A DNA stretch of 6,857 bases from an uncultured Sphingomonas sp. (lineage in GTDB: Bacteria > Pseudomonadota > Alphaproteobacteria > Sphingomonadales > Sphingomonadaceae): contig CAKTFL010000121.1 of NCBI GenBank assembly GCA_934555855.1, forward strand, positions 1 through 6,857, written 5' to 3'. The notes beneath the pieces are model-generated. The model was given only the letters and a program-made list of their open reading frames with translations. It searched no databases and was not told the DNA's origin. This document shows, piece by piece, positions 1 to 6,719 of the stretch. Made by a program: the position numbers and the translations under genes. Numbering within the stretch: the first letter of the stretch is position 1; each line of letters starts with the position of its first letter.

Positions 1-9
1 ACTCAAGAT

Positions 10-1276
<1,267 letters not shown>

Positions 1277-1289
1277 CGGGAGGCTCGTG

Positions 1290-1685
1290 ATGGAACGAAG
1301 GGCGGTAATGAAGGGCGCGGTGGCGGCGGGTGCGGCAGCGATGGCGAGCGGTGCAGCGGTGGCCGCGCCGGAGGGCGTCGCGCTGGTTCATCACGTTTTC
1401 TTCTGGCTGAAGAACGAAGGGTCGGCGACCGATCGTGATGCGCTGATCGCCGGGCTTCGCAAGCTTGCTGCCATTCCGACGATCAGGGCGCTCCATCTCG
1501 GCGTGCCCGCCCCGACCGAGCAGCGCGACGTGGTGGACGCGAGCTGGCACGTGTCGGAGCTTATGTTCTTCGACGGCACGGCCGGGCAGAAGGCCTATCA
1601 GGACCATCCGCTGCACCGGGAGTTCGTCGCAACCTGCGAGCATCTGTGGCGCAAGGTCGTGGTCTATGACGCGGTGCGCGCGTGA
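1290..1685 (+). CDS. Exported Dabb (stress-responsive A/B barrel) domain protein
   Basis: Predicted 131-residue precursor. It begins MERRAVMK, a twin-arginine-like motif (R3, R4, K8), followed by an alanine-rich hydrophobic stretch to about residue 25 with a likely cleavage after AVA or VAA. This points to Tat export, probably to the periplasm, folded. The remaining ~105 residues resemble the Dabb ferredoxin-like alpha/beta barrel: VHHVFFWLK (33-41) at the start, SELMFFDG in the middle and YQDHPLHREFV (103-113) near the end. Dabb proteins are small, usually dimeric, and mostly without assigned function. ATG 1290 is preferred over GTG 1287 because GGGAGG (1278-1283) is then 6 bases upstream. 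It starts 13 bases after ccrM and ends 17 before folP, so co-transcription is likely. The substrate is unknown, and nothing links its function to methylation or folate. Confidence 0.85.
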   Translation: MERRAVMKGAVAAGAAAMASGAAVAAPEGVALVHHVFFWLKNEGSATDRDALIAGLRKLAAIPTIRALHLGVPAPTEQRDVVDASWHVSELMFFDGTAGQKAYQDHPLHREFVATCEHLWRKVVVYDAVRA

Positions 1686-1702
1686 CGGCCGGATAAGGTC
1701 GT

Positions 1703-2761
1703 ATGGCCGGTCTTCACCTTCGCCCCGTCCAGTTCGTCGACACGCCGATGGTTCACCCCGACGGCGCCGTCGCCCGGCTGGCGGGCGGGATGCAGTGGTT
1801 CGCCGCTTATGAGGTGATCGAGGAGGGCCGCCGCCGCGTCTTGCCGGTGGCGGAGGTAGGCGCGCTGGGCGAGCGGGCGGTGGCGCTGCACCGGGCGATC
1901 ACGGGTCCACGCCCCGCACTTAGGCTGGGCGAACGGGTGCTGCGCTTCGATCAGGCGCAGGTGGCGGCAATTCTGAACCTCACGCCCGACAGCTTTTCGG
2001 ACGGCGGCGCCCATGCCGGGGATCCGGAAGCGTCAGCGGCGACGGGCTTCGCGATGGGCGAGGCGGGCGCCGCGCTGATCGATCTGGGCGGCGAGTCGAC
2101 CCGGCCGGGCGCTGTGCCGGTATGGGAAGGGGACGAGGTCGCGCGGGTCGTGCCGGTAACGGAGCGGCTGGTGCGCGGCGGGGCGCTGGTGTCGGTCGAC
2201 ACCCGCAAGGCGGCCGTAATGGAGGCGGCGCTCGCGGCGGGCGCGCACATCATCAACGACGTGTCGGCGTTGTTGTGGGACGACCGAGCGGTCGAAGTGG
2301 TCGCGCGGGCGGACTGCCCCGTGGTGCTGATGCATTCGCCCGATCCGAAGCAGGGCGGCCATGGCCGGGTCGGCTATCGCGATGTGGTGACCGAGGTGTT
2401 CGACTGGCTGGAAATGCGGATCGAGGCGGTGGTGTCGGCCGGCATAGATCGGGCGCGTATCATGGTCGATCCGGGCATCGGCTTCGGCAAGTCATTGTCG
2501 GACAATCTCGCGCTGCTGAACAATCTCGCGATCTTTCACGGCCTTGGCTGCCCGATCATGCTGGGGGCGAGCCGCAAGCGGCTGATCGGTGCGCTGTCAA
2601 ACGAGGCCCCGGTCGGCGAACGGCTCGCCGGCAGCCTGACGCTCGCGATCAAGGGCGCGGAAGCCGGCGTGCAGCTGATCCGCGTCCATGATGTCGGCGA
2701 AACGGTTCAGGCGCTGAAGGTCTGGCGCGGGCTGCGTGATCGGGCGCTCGTCGGGTCCTGA
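1703..2761 (+). CDS. folP: Dihydropteroate synthase
   Basis: Predicted 352-residue cytoplasmic TIM-barrel enzyme that condenses 6-hydroxymethyl-7,8-dihydropterin pyrophosphate with p-aminobenzoate to form dihydropteroate in folate synthesis; it is the target of sulfonamides. Family motifs appear in order: NLTPDSFSDGG (92-102), DLGGESTRPGA (127-137), VSVDTRK (163-169), IINDVSA (183-189), VDPGIGFGKS (255-264), GASRKR (288-293) and the terminal RVHD (327-330). All expected pterin, pyrophosphate and pABA loops are present. The barrel begins only near residue 85, so there is an unusual N-terminal extension compared with the ~280-residue Escherichia coli enzyme. The extension is rich in charged residues and has no export signal. 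The start ATG has only a weak AAGG (1695-1698) 4 bases upstream, so expression may rely partly on coupling to the Dabb gene 17 bases before it. Confidence 0.96.
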   Translation: MAGLHLRPVQFVDTPMVHPDGAVARLAGGMQWFAAYEVIEEGRRRVLPVAEVGALGERAVALHRAITGPRPALRLGERVLRFDQAQVAAILNLTPDSFSDGGAHAGDPEASAATGFAMGEAGAALIDLGGESTRPGAVPVWEGDEVARVVPVTERLVRGGALVSVDTRKAAVMEAALAAGAHIINDVSALLWDDRAVEVVARADCPVVLMHSPDPKQGGHGRVGYRDVVTEVFDWLEMRIEAVVSAGIDRARIMVDPGIGFGKSLSDNLALLNNLAIFHGLGCPIMLGASRKRLIGALSNEAPVGERLAGSLTLAIKGAEAGVQLIRVHDVGETVQALKVWRGLRDRALVGS

Positions 2762-2800
2762 CGCCCGCAGCGCGACTTTGATGCAGCGCAGCAAACATTC

Positions 2801-2828
2801 TTTACGCAACGCTGACGCTTCGTACGAT
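2801..2828 (+). promoter_or_regulatory. Candidate promoter for the small membrane protein gene
   Basis: TTTACG (2801-2806) and TACGAT (2823-2828) are separated by 16 bases; each matches the sigma-70 consensus at 4 of 6 positions. A start of transcription near 2835 would leave a leader of about 37 bases before ATG 2872. The 110 bases after folP contain no strong T-tailed terminator. Two copies of GCAGCGC (2767-2773 and 2783-2789) lie just upstream of this box pair. Confidence 0.35.
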
Positions 2829-2834
2829 TTCGGA

Positions 2835-2857
2835 CGTTAGGAACTGACCGTTCCACG
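2835..2857. promoter_or_regulatory. Dyad at the predicted transcript start
   Basis: GGAAC (2840-2844) and GTTCC (2850-2854) form a perfect inverted repeat around TGACC. CGT (2835-2837) and ACG (2855-2857) extend it after a two-base bulge. It would sit immediately downstream of the predicted transcription start, so it could be an operator or a 5' stem-loop. The left arm resembles the GGAAC -35 box of EcfG-type general stress promoters, but no GTT box follows at 16-17 bases, so I do not call it one. Confidence 0.35.
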
Positions 2858-2871
2858 ACGGGATCAAGATC

Positions 2872-3087
2872 ATGCAGCATGACGATGGCAACAGGGGCGA
2901 CAAGTCCGCGCATCCTGTCTGGGGACCTATAGGACTGCTGGGATTCGGCTTGTTCGTGCTGGCGTTCCTGATCGCCATCGATCGTCCCCACTGGTTCAGC
3001 ATCAGGCCGGTGTCGGGAACGGCGGCGGCGATGTCCCTTGCCGGAAAGGCGGAACCGCATGTCGGACTGCCGGGAGCAGCGAACTGA
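2872..3087 (+). CDS. Small single-span membrane protein of unknown function
   Basis: Predicted 71 residues. The first 17 are polar and charged (MQHDDGNRGDK), followed by one hydrophobic segment at about 18-36 (GPIGLLGFGLFVLAFLIAI), then a basic turn (DRPHW) and a loosely conserved-looking tail rich in Ala, Gly and Pro. The layout suggests one inner-membrane helix. GGGA (2860-2863) is 8 bases before the ATG, a modest ribosome site. Third codon positions are less GC-biased than in the neighbours (ATA, AGG and GGA occur), so it may be young or poorly constrained. I do not recognise a family. A competing 66-codon minus-strand frame (2802-3002) has no plausible domain, which favours the plus strand. 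Confidence 0.5.
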   Translation: MQHDDGNRGDKSAHPVWGPIGLLGFGLFVLAFLIAIDRPHWFSIRPVSGTAAAMSLAGKAEPHVGLPGAAN

Positions 3088-3090
3088 CGG

Positions 3091-3155
3091 CACCGGAAGC
3101 GGTGGTAACGGTTATCAAGAACATGGCATCTATGCCGTTACCGGGCTGACGGCCC
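3091..3155 (+). promoter_or_regulatory. Cluster of hairpins upstream of the bestrophin gene
   Basis: Within this gap are four possible stems. CACCG/CGGTG (3091-3095 with 3100-3104) lies just after the small gene's stop. GGTAACGG/CCGTTACC (3104-3111 with 3135-3142) is a perfect 8-base pair of arms. GGCAT/ATGCC (3125-3129 with 3132-3136) has a loop of only two bases. GGGC/GCCC (3143-3146 with 3152-3155) completes the set. The second and third share bases 3135-3136, so they cannot both form. No T-run follows any of them, so a classical terminator is unlikely. Attenuation or an mRNA processing site is conceivable but unproven. Confidence 0.35.
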
Positions 3156-3182
3156 AGTCGGACCACCCGGAGTTATCGCCGC

Positions 3183-4064
3183 ATGATCGTTGAAGCCACG
3201 CCCCCTTTCCGTCAGGTCGTGACGGAGGTGTGGAGGCCGCTTGCGGGCCTGTTCATCTGGGACTGCATCGTCACGGTCGCTTATTACCTGCTGCCGTTCC
3301 ACGCGCCGTCGCTGCCCCTGACCTTGTTCGGCTCCGCGCTGGCGCTGTTCTTGGGGTTCCGCGTCAATTCCACCTATCAGCGCTGGTGGGAGGGCCGCGT
3401 CCTGTGGGGCGCGATGATCAACGCGTCGCGCAGCCTAGCCCGCGCAGCGCGCAACTTCCTGCCGGAAGAGGCGCGCGATCTGAAGCGGACGCTGGTGCTG
3501 CGTCAGATTGCCTATGTGAACACGCTGCGCTGCCAGCTTCGTCGCCAGGCGCATGACGGCGAGGTGTTGCGTTTCCTGTCCCGGGGTGAGGCGGAGCCCG
3601 CGCTGGCGCGCGCTAACGCCGCCAACGGTCTGCTCGACGGTACGGGACGGCGGATTGCCGACGCGGTGGGGCGAGGCTGGCTCGACACCATCCAGCAGTC
3701 GGCGATGGAAGCGGTGCTGGTCGATATCGCTAACGCTCAGGGCGGCATGGAGCGGCTGAAGAACACGCCGCTGCCCAGCCAGTATCGCTTTTTCCCGACG
3801 ATGTTCACGCACCTGTTCTGCATCCTGCTGCCGATCGGGCTGGTGGAAACACTGGGCTTCGCCACCCCGCTCGGCTCGACAGTGGCGGGGCTCATGTTCC
3901 TGGCGGTGCTTCAGATCGGCGATGATCTGGTCGATCCCTTCGCCAACACGGTGCATGACGTGCCGTTGTCGGCCATGTGTCGCACGATCGAGATCGACCT
4001 GCTCCAGGCGATCGGCGACCCGGCGCCGGAGCCGACGAGGCCGGTCAGAAGCGTGCTCTGGTAG
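3183..4064 (+). CDS. Bestrophin-family (UPF0187/YneE-like) ion channel
   Basis: Predicted 293-residue inner-membrane protein, the usual size for bacterial bestrophins. Family members form pentameric ion channels: animal bestrophins conduct chloride, while the Klebsiella homologue is cation-selective, so the ion cannot be assigned here. Hydrophobic segments are at about 21-39, 44-60, 206-224 and 229-247, placing two helices at each end and a long helical cytoplasmic middle. Diagnostic stretches are FLGFRVNSTYQRWWEGR (56-72) followed by LWGAMINASRSLAR, and GDDLVDPFANTVHDVPL (246-262), which matches the acidic DDPF-type signature of the family. A GGAG (3169-3172) is 10 bases before the ATG. Upstream lies a hairpin-rich gap; the gene downstream has its own promoter candidate, so it may be a single-gene unit or share a message with the small gene before it. 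Confidence 0.9.
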   Translation: MIVEATPPFRQVVTEVWRPLAGLFIWDCIVTVAYYLLPFHAPSLPLTLFGSALALFLGFRVNSTYQRWWEGRVLWGAMINASRSLARAARNFLPEEARDLKRTLVLRQIAYVNTLRCQLRRQAHDGEVLRFLSRGEAEPALARANAANGLLDGTGRRIADAVGRGWLDTIQQSAMEAVLVDIANAQGGMERLKNTPLPSQYRFFPTMFTHLFCILLPIGLVETLGFATPLGSTVAGLMFLAVLQIGDDLVDPFANTVHDVPLSAMCRTIEIDLLQAIGDPAPEPTRPVRSVLW

Positions 4065-4077
4065 CCGCTTCGGCGGT
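4064..4077 (+). other. UUCG tetraloop hairpin abutting the bestrophin stop codon
   Basis: CCGC-TTCG-GCGG at 4065-4076 gives a four-pair stem closed by C-G around a UUCG loop, extendable by a G-U pair at 4064/4077. C(UUCG)G loops are exceptionally stable in RNA. There is no T-run behind it, so it is more likely to block 3' exonucleases or act with Rho than to be an intrinsic terminator. It also overlaps the start of the next promoter candidate. Confidence 0.45.
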
Positions 4078-4104
4078 GACATTCCGGCGCCGGACGCGTA
4101 TAAG
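4076..4104 (+). promoter_or_regulatory. Strong sigma-70-type promoter candidate for the PRC-barrel gene
   Basis: GTGACA (4076-4081) and TATAAG (4099-4104) each match the consensus at 5 of 6 positions and are spaced by exactly 17 bases, the optimum. This is the best box pair I found in the window. Predicted transcription starts near 4111, leaving about 40 bases of leader. The spacer holds the perfect palindrome TCCGGCGCCGGA (4083-4094). Confidence 0.6.
4083..4094. promoter_or_regulatory. Perfect 12-base palindrome in the promoter spacer, possible operator
   Basis: TCCGGCGCCGGA is a perfect palindrome lying wholly between the -35 and -10 boxes of the PRC-barrel promoter candidate, where a bound dimeric regulator would block polymerase or distort the spacer. 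Eleven of its bases (CCGGCGCCGGA) recur at 4020-4030 inside the end of the bestrophin gene, 64 bases upstream on the same strand, which could allow two-site binding. GC-rich palindromes do arise by chance in DNA of this composition. Confidence 0.4.
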
Positions 4105-4151
4105 GATCATCGCGATCATGTGACCGCTTGGGGGGCCATCGGAGGCTTGCC

Positions 4152-4508
4152 ATGACGGATGTCGACCACGAAGACGACCGTGACCTGATCTCGACCGCGC
4201 GCGTAGAGGGCACCCCCGTCTATGACCGCCATGGCGAGAAGTTCGGCTCGATCCATTCGCTGCTGGTGCACAAGTCGAGCGGGCAGGTGGCCTTTGCCGT
4301 GCTGTGCTTCGGCGGCTTTCTGGGAGTCGGGAACCGCTGCCTGCCGATTTCCTGGGCGCAGCTGAGCTACGATCGGGAATTGCGCGGGTATCAGCTCGCC
4401 CTGACCCGCGACGAGGTGGAAGCCGCACCCTACATGGCCATGGACAAGGCGGCCCGGCCGCATGAGGTGCCCGAACCCGTCTATCGTCATTGGGATCGGT
4501 ATATGTAA
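4152..4508 (+). CDS. PRC-barrel domain protein
   Basis: Predicted 118-residue cytoplasmic protein. Residues about 11-90 form a PRC-barrel-like beta domain: DLISTARVEGTPVYDRHGEKFGSI, then strand-like VAFAVLCFGGFLG, then LPISWAQLSYD and YQLALT. This is the pattern of small PRC-barrel proteins, relatives of the domain in the photosynthetic reaction centre H subunit and RimM, found widely in alphaproteobacteria and often induced by stress. No membrane segment or signal is visible. The start is fixed by GGAGG (4141-4145) 6 bases before the ATG; a longer frame back to 4128 would translate through that site. The C-terminus (PVYRHWDRYM) is typical of the subfamily. It probably has its own promoter and may read through into the DoxX-like gene. 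Its molecular function is unknown. Confidence 0.88.
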   Translation: MTDVDHEDDRDLISTARVEGTPVYDRHGEKFGSIHSLLVHKSSGQVAFAVLCFGGFLGVGNRCLPISWAQLSYDRELRGYQLALTRDEVEAAPYMAMDKAARPHEVPEPVYRHWDRYM

Positions 4509-4533
4509 CGCGCCCGAAGAAGCCGGACGTGCC

Positions 4534-4584
4534 CGCCCGTTTGCGACGACCAGGCGACGAACCGGGCGGCGAAGGGCTTTGCCC
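4534..4584 (+). other. Weak dyads in the gap before the DoxX-like gene
   Basis: The 120-base gap 4509-4628 contains CGCCCG/CGGGCG (4534-4539 with 4563-4568, 23-base loop) and GGGC-TTT-GCCC (4574-4584). Neither has a T-run, and I found no convincing -35/-10 pair here. The DoxX-like gene is therefore probably expressed by readthrough from the PRC-barrel promoter. Confidence 0.2.
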
Positions 4585-4628
4585 GCGCATCCTGATGGCG
4601 CACATGGCGTGTCGAAGGAGGAGGTTGC

Positions 4629-5060
4629 ATGACGGACGCAACAAGGGTTCGGATGGGATGGGCGCTGTCGGGGGCGGTGGTGATCGCGCTGGTCGCGGAT
4701 GGCCTGATGGGGCTGTTCGCGCCGCAATTGCTCGCCGGCTCGCTGCGTGAAACCGGCTTTGCGCCATCGGCGGTCACGCCGATCTCGCTGGCGGCGCTGG
4801 TACCTGCCGTGCTGTACGCGGTGCCGCGCACGGCGGTGCTGGGCGCGATTTTGATGACGGGTTTCCTGGGCGGCGCGATCTGCACCCATCTTCGCATCGG
4901 CGACATCGGGTCGCCGCCGCAGCTGATCTGCCTGGCGCTCGGCGTGGTGGCATGGAGCGGGCTGCTGCTGCGCGACGCGCGGGTCAGGGCGCTGCTGCCG
5001 CTCCGGGGCGGCGCTCAGGCGGCGGCGTTGTCGATGCCGAGTTCGCCCAGCTTGCGGTAG
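4629..5060 (+). CDS. DoxX-like integral membrane protein
   Basis: Predicted 143-residue inner-membrane protein with about four helices (roughly 10-30, 49-65, 67-86 and 97-114). The run YAVPRTAVLGAILMTGFLGGAICTHLRIGD (63-92) closely fits the DoxX-like family, in which a PRTAxLGAILLTGYLGGA core is typical. DoxX relatives are loosely linked to quinone or thiol redox and stress, but no specific reaction can be assigned here. It has the strongest ribosome site in the window: AAGGAGGAGG (4615-4624) just before the ATG. The last ~15 codons (from 5015 on) overlap the 3' end of the minus-strand regulator gene, and the encoded tail (AAALSMPSSPSLR) looks unconserved, as expected for a tail shaped by the opposite strand. 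Confidence 0.85.
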   Translation: MTDATRVRMGWALSGAVVIALVADGLMGLFAPQLLAGSLRETGFAPSAVTPISLAALVPAVLYAVPRTAVLGAILMTGFLGGAICTHLRIGDIGSPPQLICLALGVVAWSGLLLRDARVRALLPLRGGAQAAALSMPSSPSLR

Positions 5061-6430
5061 AGAGTGGAGCGGCCGATGCCGAGCCGGCGCGCCACCTCCG
5101 TCATGCGACCGCGATAATGGCCGATGGCGAGGCGGATCACGTCCGCCTCGATATCTTCCAGCGCACGCAGGTTGCCGTCGGGACGGAACAGCGTCACGCC
5201 CCCGGCCATGGCGGCAGAGTGGGTGGCGTGGCGCCGCTGTCCCATGCTGGCGATTTGCGGAAAGTCGGTGCGGGTCAGCGCCGCGCCCTCGCACAGCACC
5301 GCCGCACGGAACAACGCGTTCTGAAGCTGGCGGACATTGCCCGGCCAGTCATAGCCGGCGAGCAGTTGCAGCGCCTCGTCGGTGATGCCGAGCGGACGCA
5401 GCCCCGGCTGCTGGGCAATGCGCGCGAGCAGGTGCCGGGTCAGCGCAGGAATATCGGCTGTCCGCTCGCGCAAGGGCGGGATGGTCACGGGGACCACGTT
5501 GAGGCGGTAATACAGGTCCTCGCGGAAGCGGCCGGCCTCCACCTCCTCGGCCAGGCGCTTGTTGGTCGCGGCGAGGACGCGCACATCCACCTGGCGCGGA
5601 TGGCGGGCGCCGATCGGCTGCACCTCGCCCGATTGCAGCACGCGCAGCAGCTTCACCTGCGCCTCCAGCGGCATTTCGCCGATCTCGTCGAGCAGGATGG
5701 TGCCGCCGTCCGCATCGACAAACTTGCCGATCTTTCGCTCGAAAGCGCCGGTGAACGCGCCCTTTTCGTGCCCGAACAGCTCCGACTCGACAAGGTTGGC
5801 GGGGATCGCGCCGCAATTGACGGTGACGATCGGCTTTTTGGCGCGCGGCGAGGCGGCATGGATCGCCTCCGCCACCACTTCCTTGCCGACGCCGCTTTCC
5901 CCCTCGATCAGCACGGGAACACGGGCTCGGGCTGCCTTTGCCGCGATGGCGAGCGCCGCGCGGAAGTCGGGCGCGGAACCGACGATTTCGTCAAAGCCGA
6001 GCAGGGCGGGAATCTTCTCGGTAAGCGGGCGCAGCTCGCCGGCGCTGCTGTCCGCCACCGCGGCCTCAAGCGCGGAGAGCAGCCGTTCGGGAGCAAGCGG
6101 CTTGACCAGAAAGTCCGTCGCGCCCGCCCGCATCGCGCTGACCGCATGGGTGACCGAGCCGTTCGCCGTCAGCATCAGGATGGGCAGTGCCGGCCGCCGT
6201 GCACGCAGTTCGGCGATCAGGGCCGTGGCATCGCTGTCGGGGGCGGGATGATCGATCAGGATCGCGTCGAGCTGCATCCCGTCCTGGGTGCCGAGGGTCG
6301 CGATCGCCATCTCCCCGTCGGTGGCGAACACCGATCGCCAGCCGGCGCGCGCCGCCAACGCGGACACCAGCCGCCGCTGCGCTGGCTCGTTGTCGATCAT
6401 GAGAAGCAGGCGCTGGCCGTTGCGCGTCAT
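5015..6430 (-). CDS. Sigma-54-dependent NtrC-family response regulator
   Basis: Predicted 471-residue activator in three parts. The receiver domain is at about 7-125: acidic pocket IDNE (12-15), probable phospho-acceptor D60, T88 and K110. The central AAA+ domain is at about 147-375: Walker A GESGVGKE (177-184), the sigma-54-contact loop GAFTGA intact at 224-229, Walker B TILLDEIG (244-251), AATN (287-290), RFREDLYYRLN (301-311) and WPGNVRQL (362-369). A Fis-type helix-turn-helix is at about 433-466. It should remodel RpoN-polymerase at -24/-12 promoters after phosphorylation. No histidine kinase is adjacent, so it is orphaned within this window. ATG 6430 (MTRNGQRLLLMIDNEP) is chosen because the receiver begins there; a longer frame to 6463 adds unconserved residues. 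No good ribosome site is visible for either start. Its target genes are unknown. Confidence 0.93.
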   Translation of the reverse strand: MTRNGQRLLLMIDNEPAQRRLVSALAARAGWRSVFATDGEMAIATLGTQDGMQLDAILIDHPAPDSDATALIAELRARRPALPILMLTANGSVTHAVSAMRAGATDFLVKPLAPERLLSALEAAVADSSAGELRPLTEKIPALLGFDEIVGSAPDFRAALAIAAKAARARVPVLIEGESGVGKEVVAEAIHAASPRAKKPIVTVNCGAIPANLVESELFGHEKGAFTGAFERKIGKFVDADGGTILLDEIGEMPLEAQVKLLRVLQSGEVQPIGARHPRQVDVRVLAATNKRLAEEVEAGRFREDLYYRLNVVPVTIPPLRERTADIPALTRHLLARIAQQPGLRPLGITDEALQLLAGYDWPGNVRQLQNALFRAAVLCEGAALTRTDFPQIASMGQRRHATHSAAMAGGVTLFRPDGNLRALEDIEADVIRLAIGHYRGRMTEVARRLGIGRSTLYRKLGELGIDNAAA

Positions 6431-6457
6431 GGAAAAAACCCGTTTCGTTCGGGGAAG

Positions 6458-6472
6458 TGGCATAGCGGCCGC
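6458..6472 (+). promoter_or_regulatory. Weak -24/-12-like sequence in the divergent region
   Basis: TGGCATAGCGGCCGC has GG and GC dinucleotides separated by the 10 bases required by sigma-54 promoters, and a TGGCA start. The usual TT before the second GC is CC here. It points toward the oxidase subunit and pntA genes and sits next to a sigma-54 activator gene. In such GC-rich DNA a match this loose can be chance. Confidence 0.2.
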
Positions 6473-6529
6473 CGGTAAAGGGCGACTTAAGCCTGACGGC
6501 CCTTGTCACGGCATCGAAACGGACGGGGC

Positions 6530-6557
6530 TTGAGGCGGAGCGGAGGCGTGCTAAGAT
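6530..6557 (+). promoter_or_regulatory. Candidate promoter for the oxidase subunit IV-pntA pair
   Basis: TTGAGG (6530-6535) and TAAGAT (6552-6557) are spaced by 16 bases, each matching the consensus at 4 of 6 positions. Transcription would start near 6564, about 25 bases before the first ATG. It is the best plus-strand box pair in the 158-base divergent gap (6431-6588). I found no convincing minus-strand promoter for the regulator in that gap. Confidence 0.4.
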
Positions 6558-6588
6558 CGTCGCGATACGGGTCTCGCAGGGAACGGAC

Positions 6589-6711
6589 ATGGCGGACGAC
6601 GCTGACCTGAAGGGCCATGTGGCCACCTATTCATCCATGATCGCGCTGCTGAAATGGGGCGGCGCGGCTTGCTTCGTGCTGGTCGCGTTCGTGATCTGGC
6701 TAATCTACTGA
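6589..6711 (+). CDS. aa3-type cytochrome c oxidase subunit IV (small bacterial form)
   Basis: Predicted 40-residue protein, MADDADLKGHVATYSSMI followed by one hydrophobic helix (about 24-40) ending WLIY. The acidic start, the HxATY-F/S motif and the single C-terminal helix match the bacterial aa3-type cytochrome oxidase subunit IV family, a tiny accessory helix found on the outside of the alphaproteobacterial oxidase and not needed for catalysis in Paracoccus. AGGGA (6578-6582) is 6 bases before the ATG, supporting the start. The stop is 8 bases before pntA, so the two are almost certainly co-transcribed. The other oxidase subunits are not in this window. Confidence 0.85.
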   Translation: MADDADLKGHVATYSSMIALLKWGGAACFVLVAFVIWLIY

Positions 6712-6719
6712 GCCGCGCG

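Noticed and set aside
2840..2861. GGAAC as an EcfG (general stress) -35 box
   Set aside because: No GTT-type -10 box is present 16-17 bases downstream; the motif is better explained as one arm of a dyad.
4574..4584. GGGC-TTT-GCCC hairpin as a terminator after the PRC-barrel gene
   Set aside because: The stem is only four pairs and no T-run follows; the next gene has a strong ribosome site but no promoter of its own, which favours readthrough.
4116..5294. A 392-codon minus-strand frame under the PRC-barrel and DoxX-like genes
   Set aside because: No domain or plausible composition. The plus-strand genes have good ribosome sites and family motifs.
6465..6472. GCGGCCGC palindrome in the divergent gap
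   Set aside because: A short GC-only palindrome is expected by chance at this base composition, and no second copy or positional logic supports an operator.
4952..6478. A 508-codon open frame on the plus strand across the regulator gene
   Set aside because: It is longer than the true gene but has low-complexity R/H/G/A-rich composition and no motif, while the opposite strand holds an intact NtrC-type protein.
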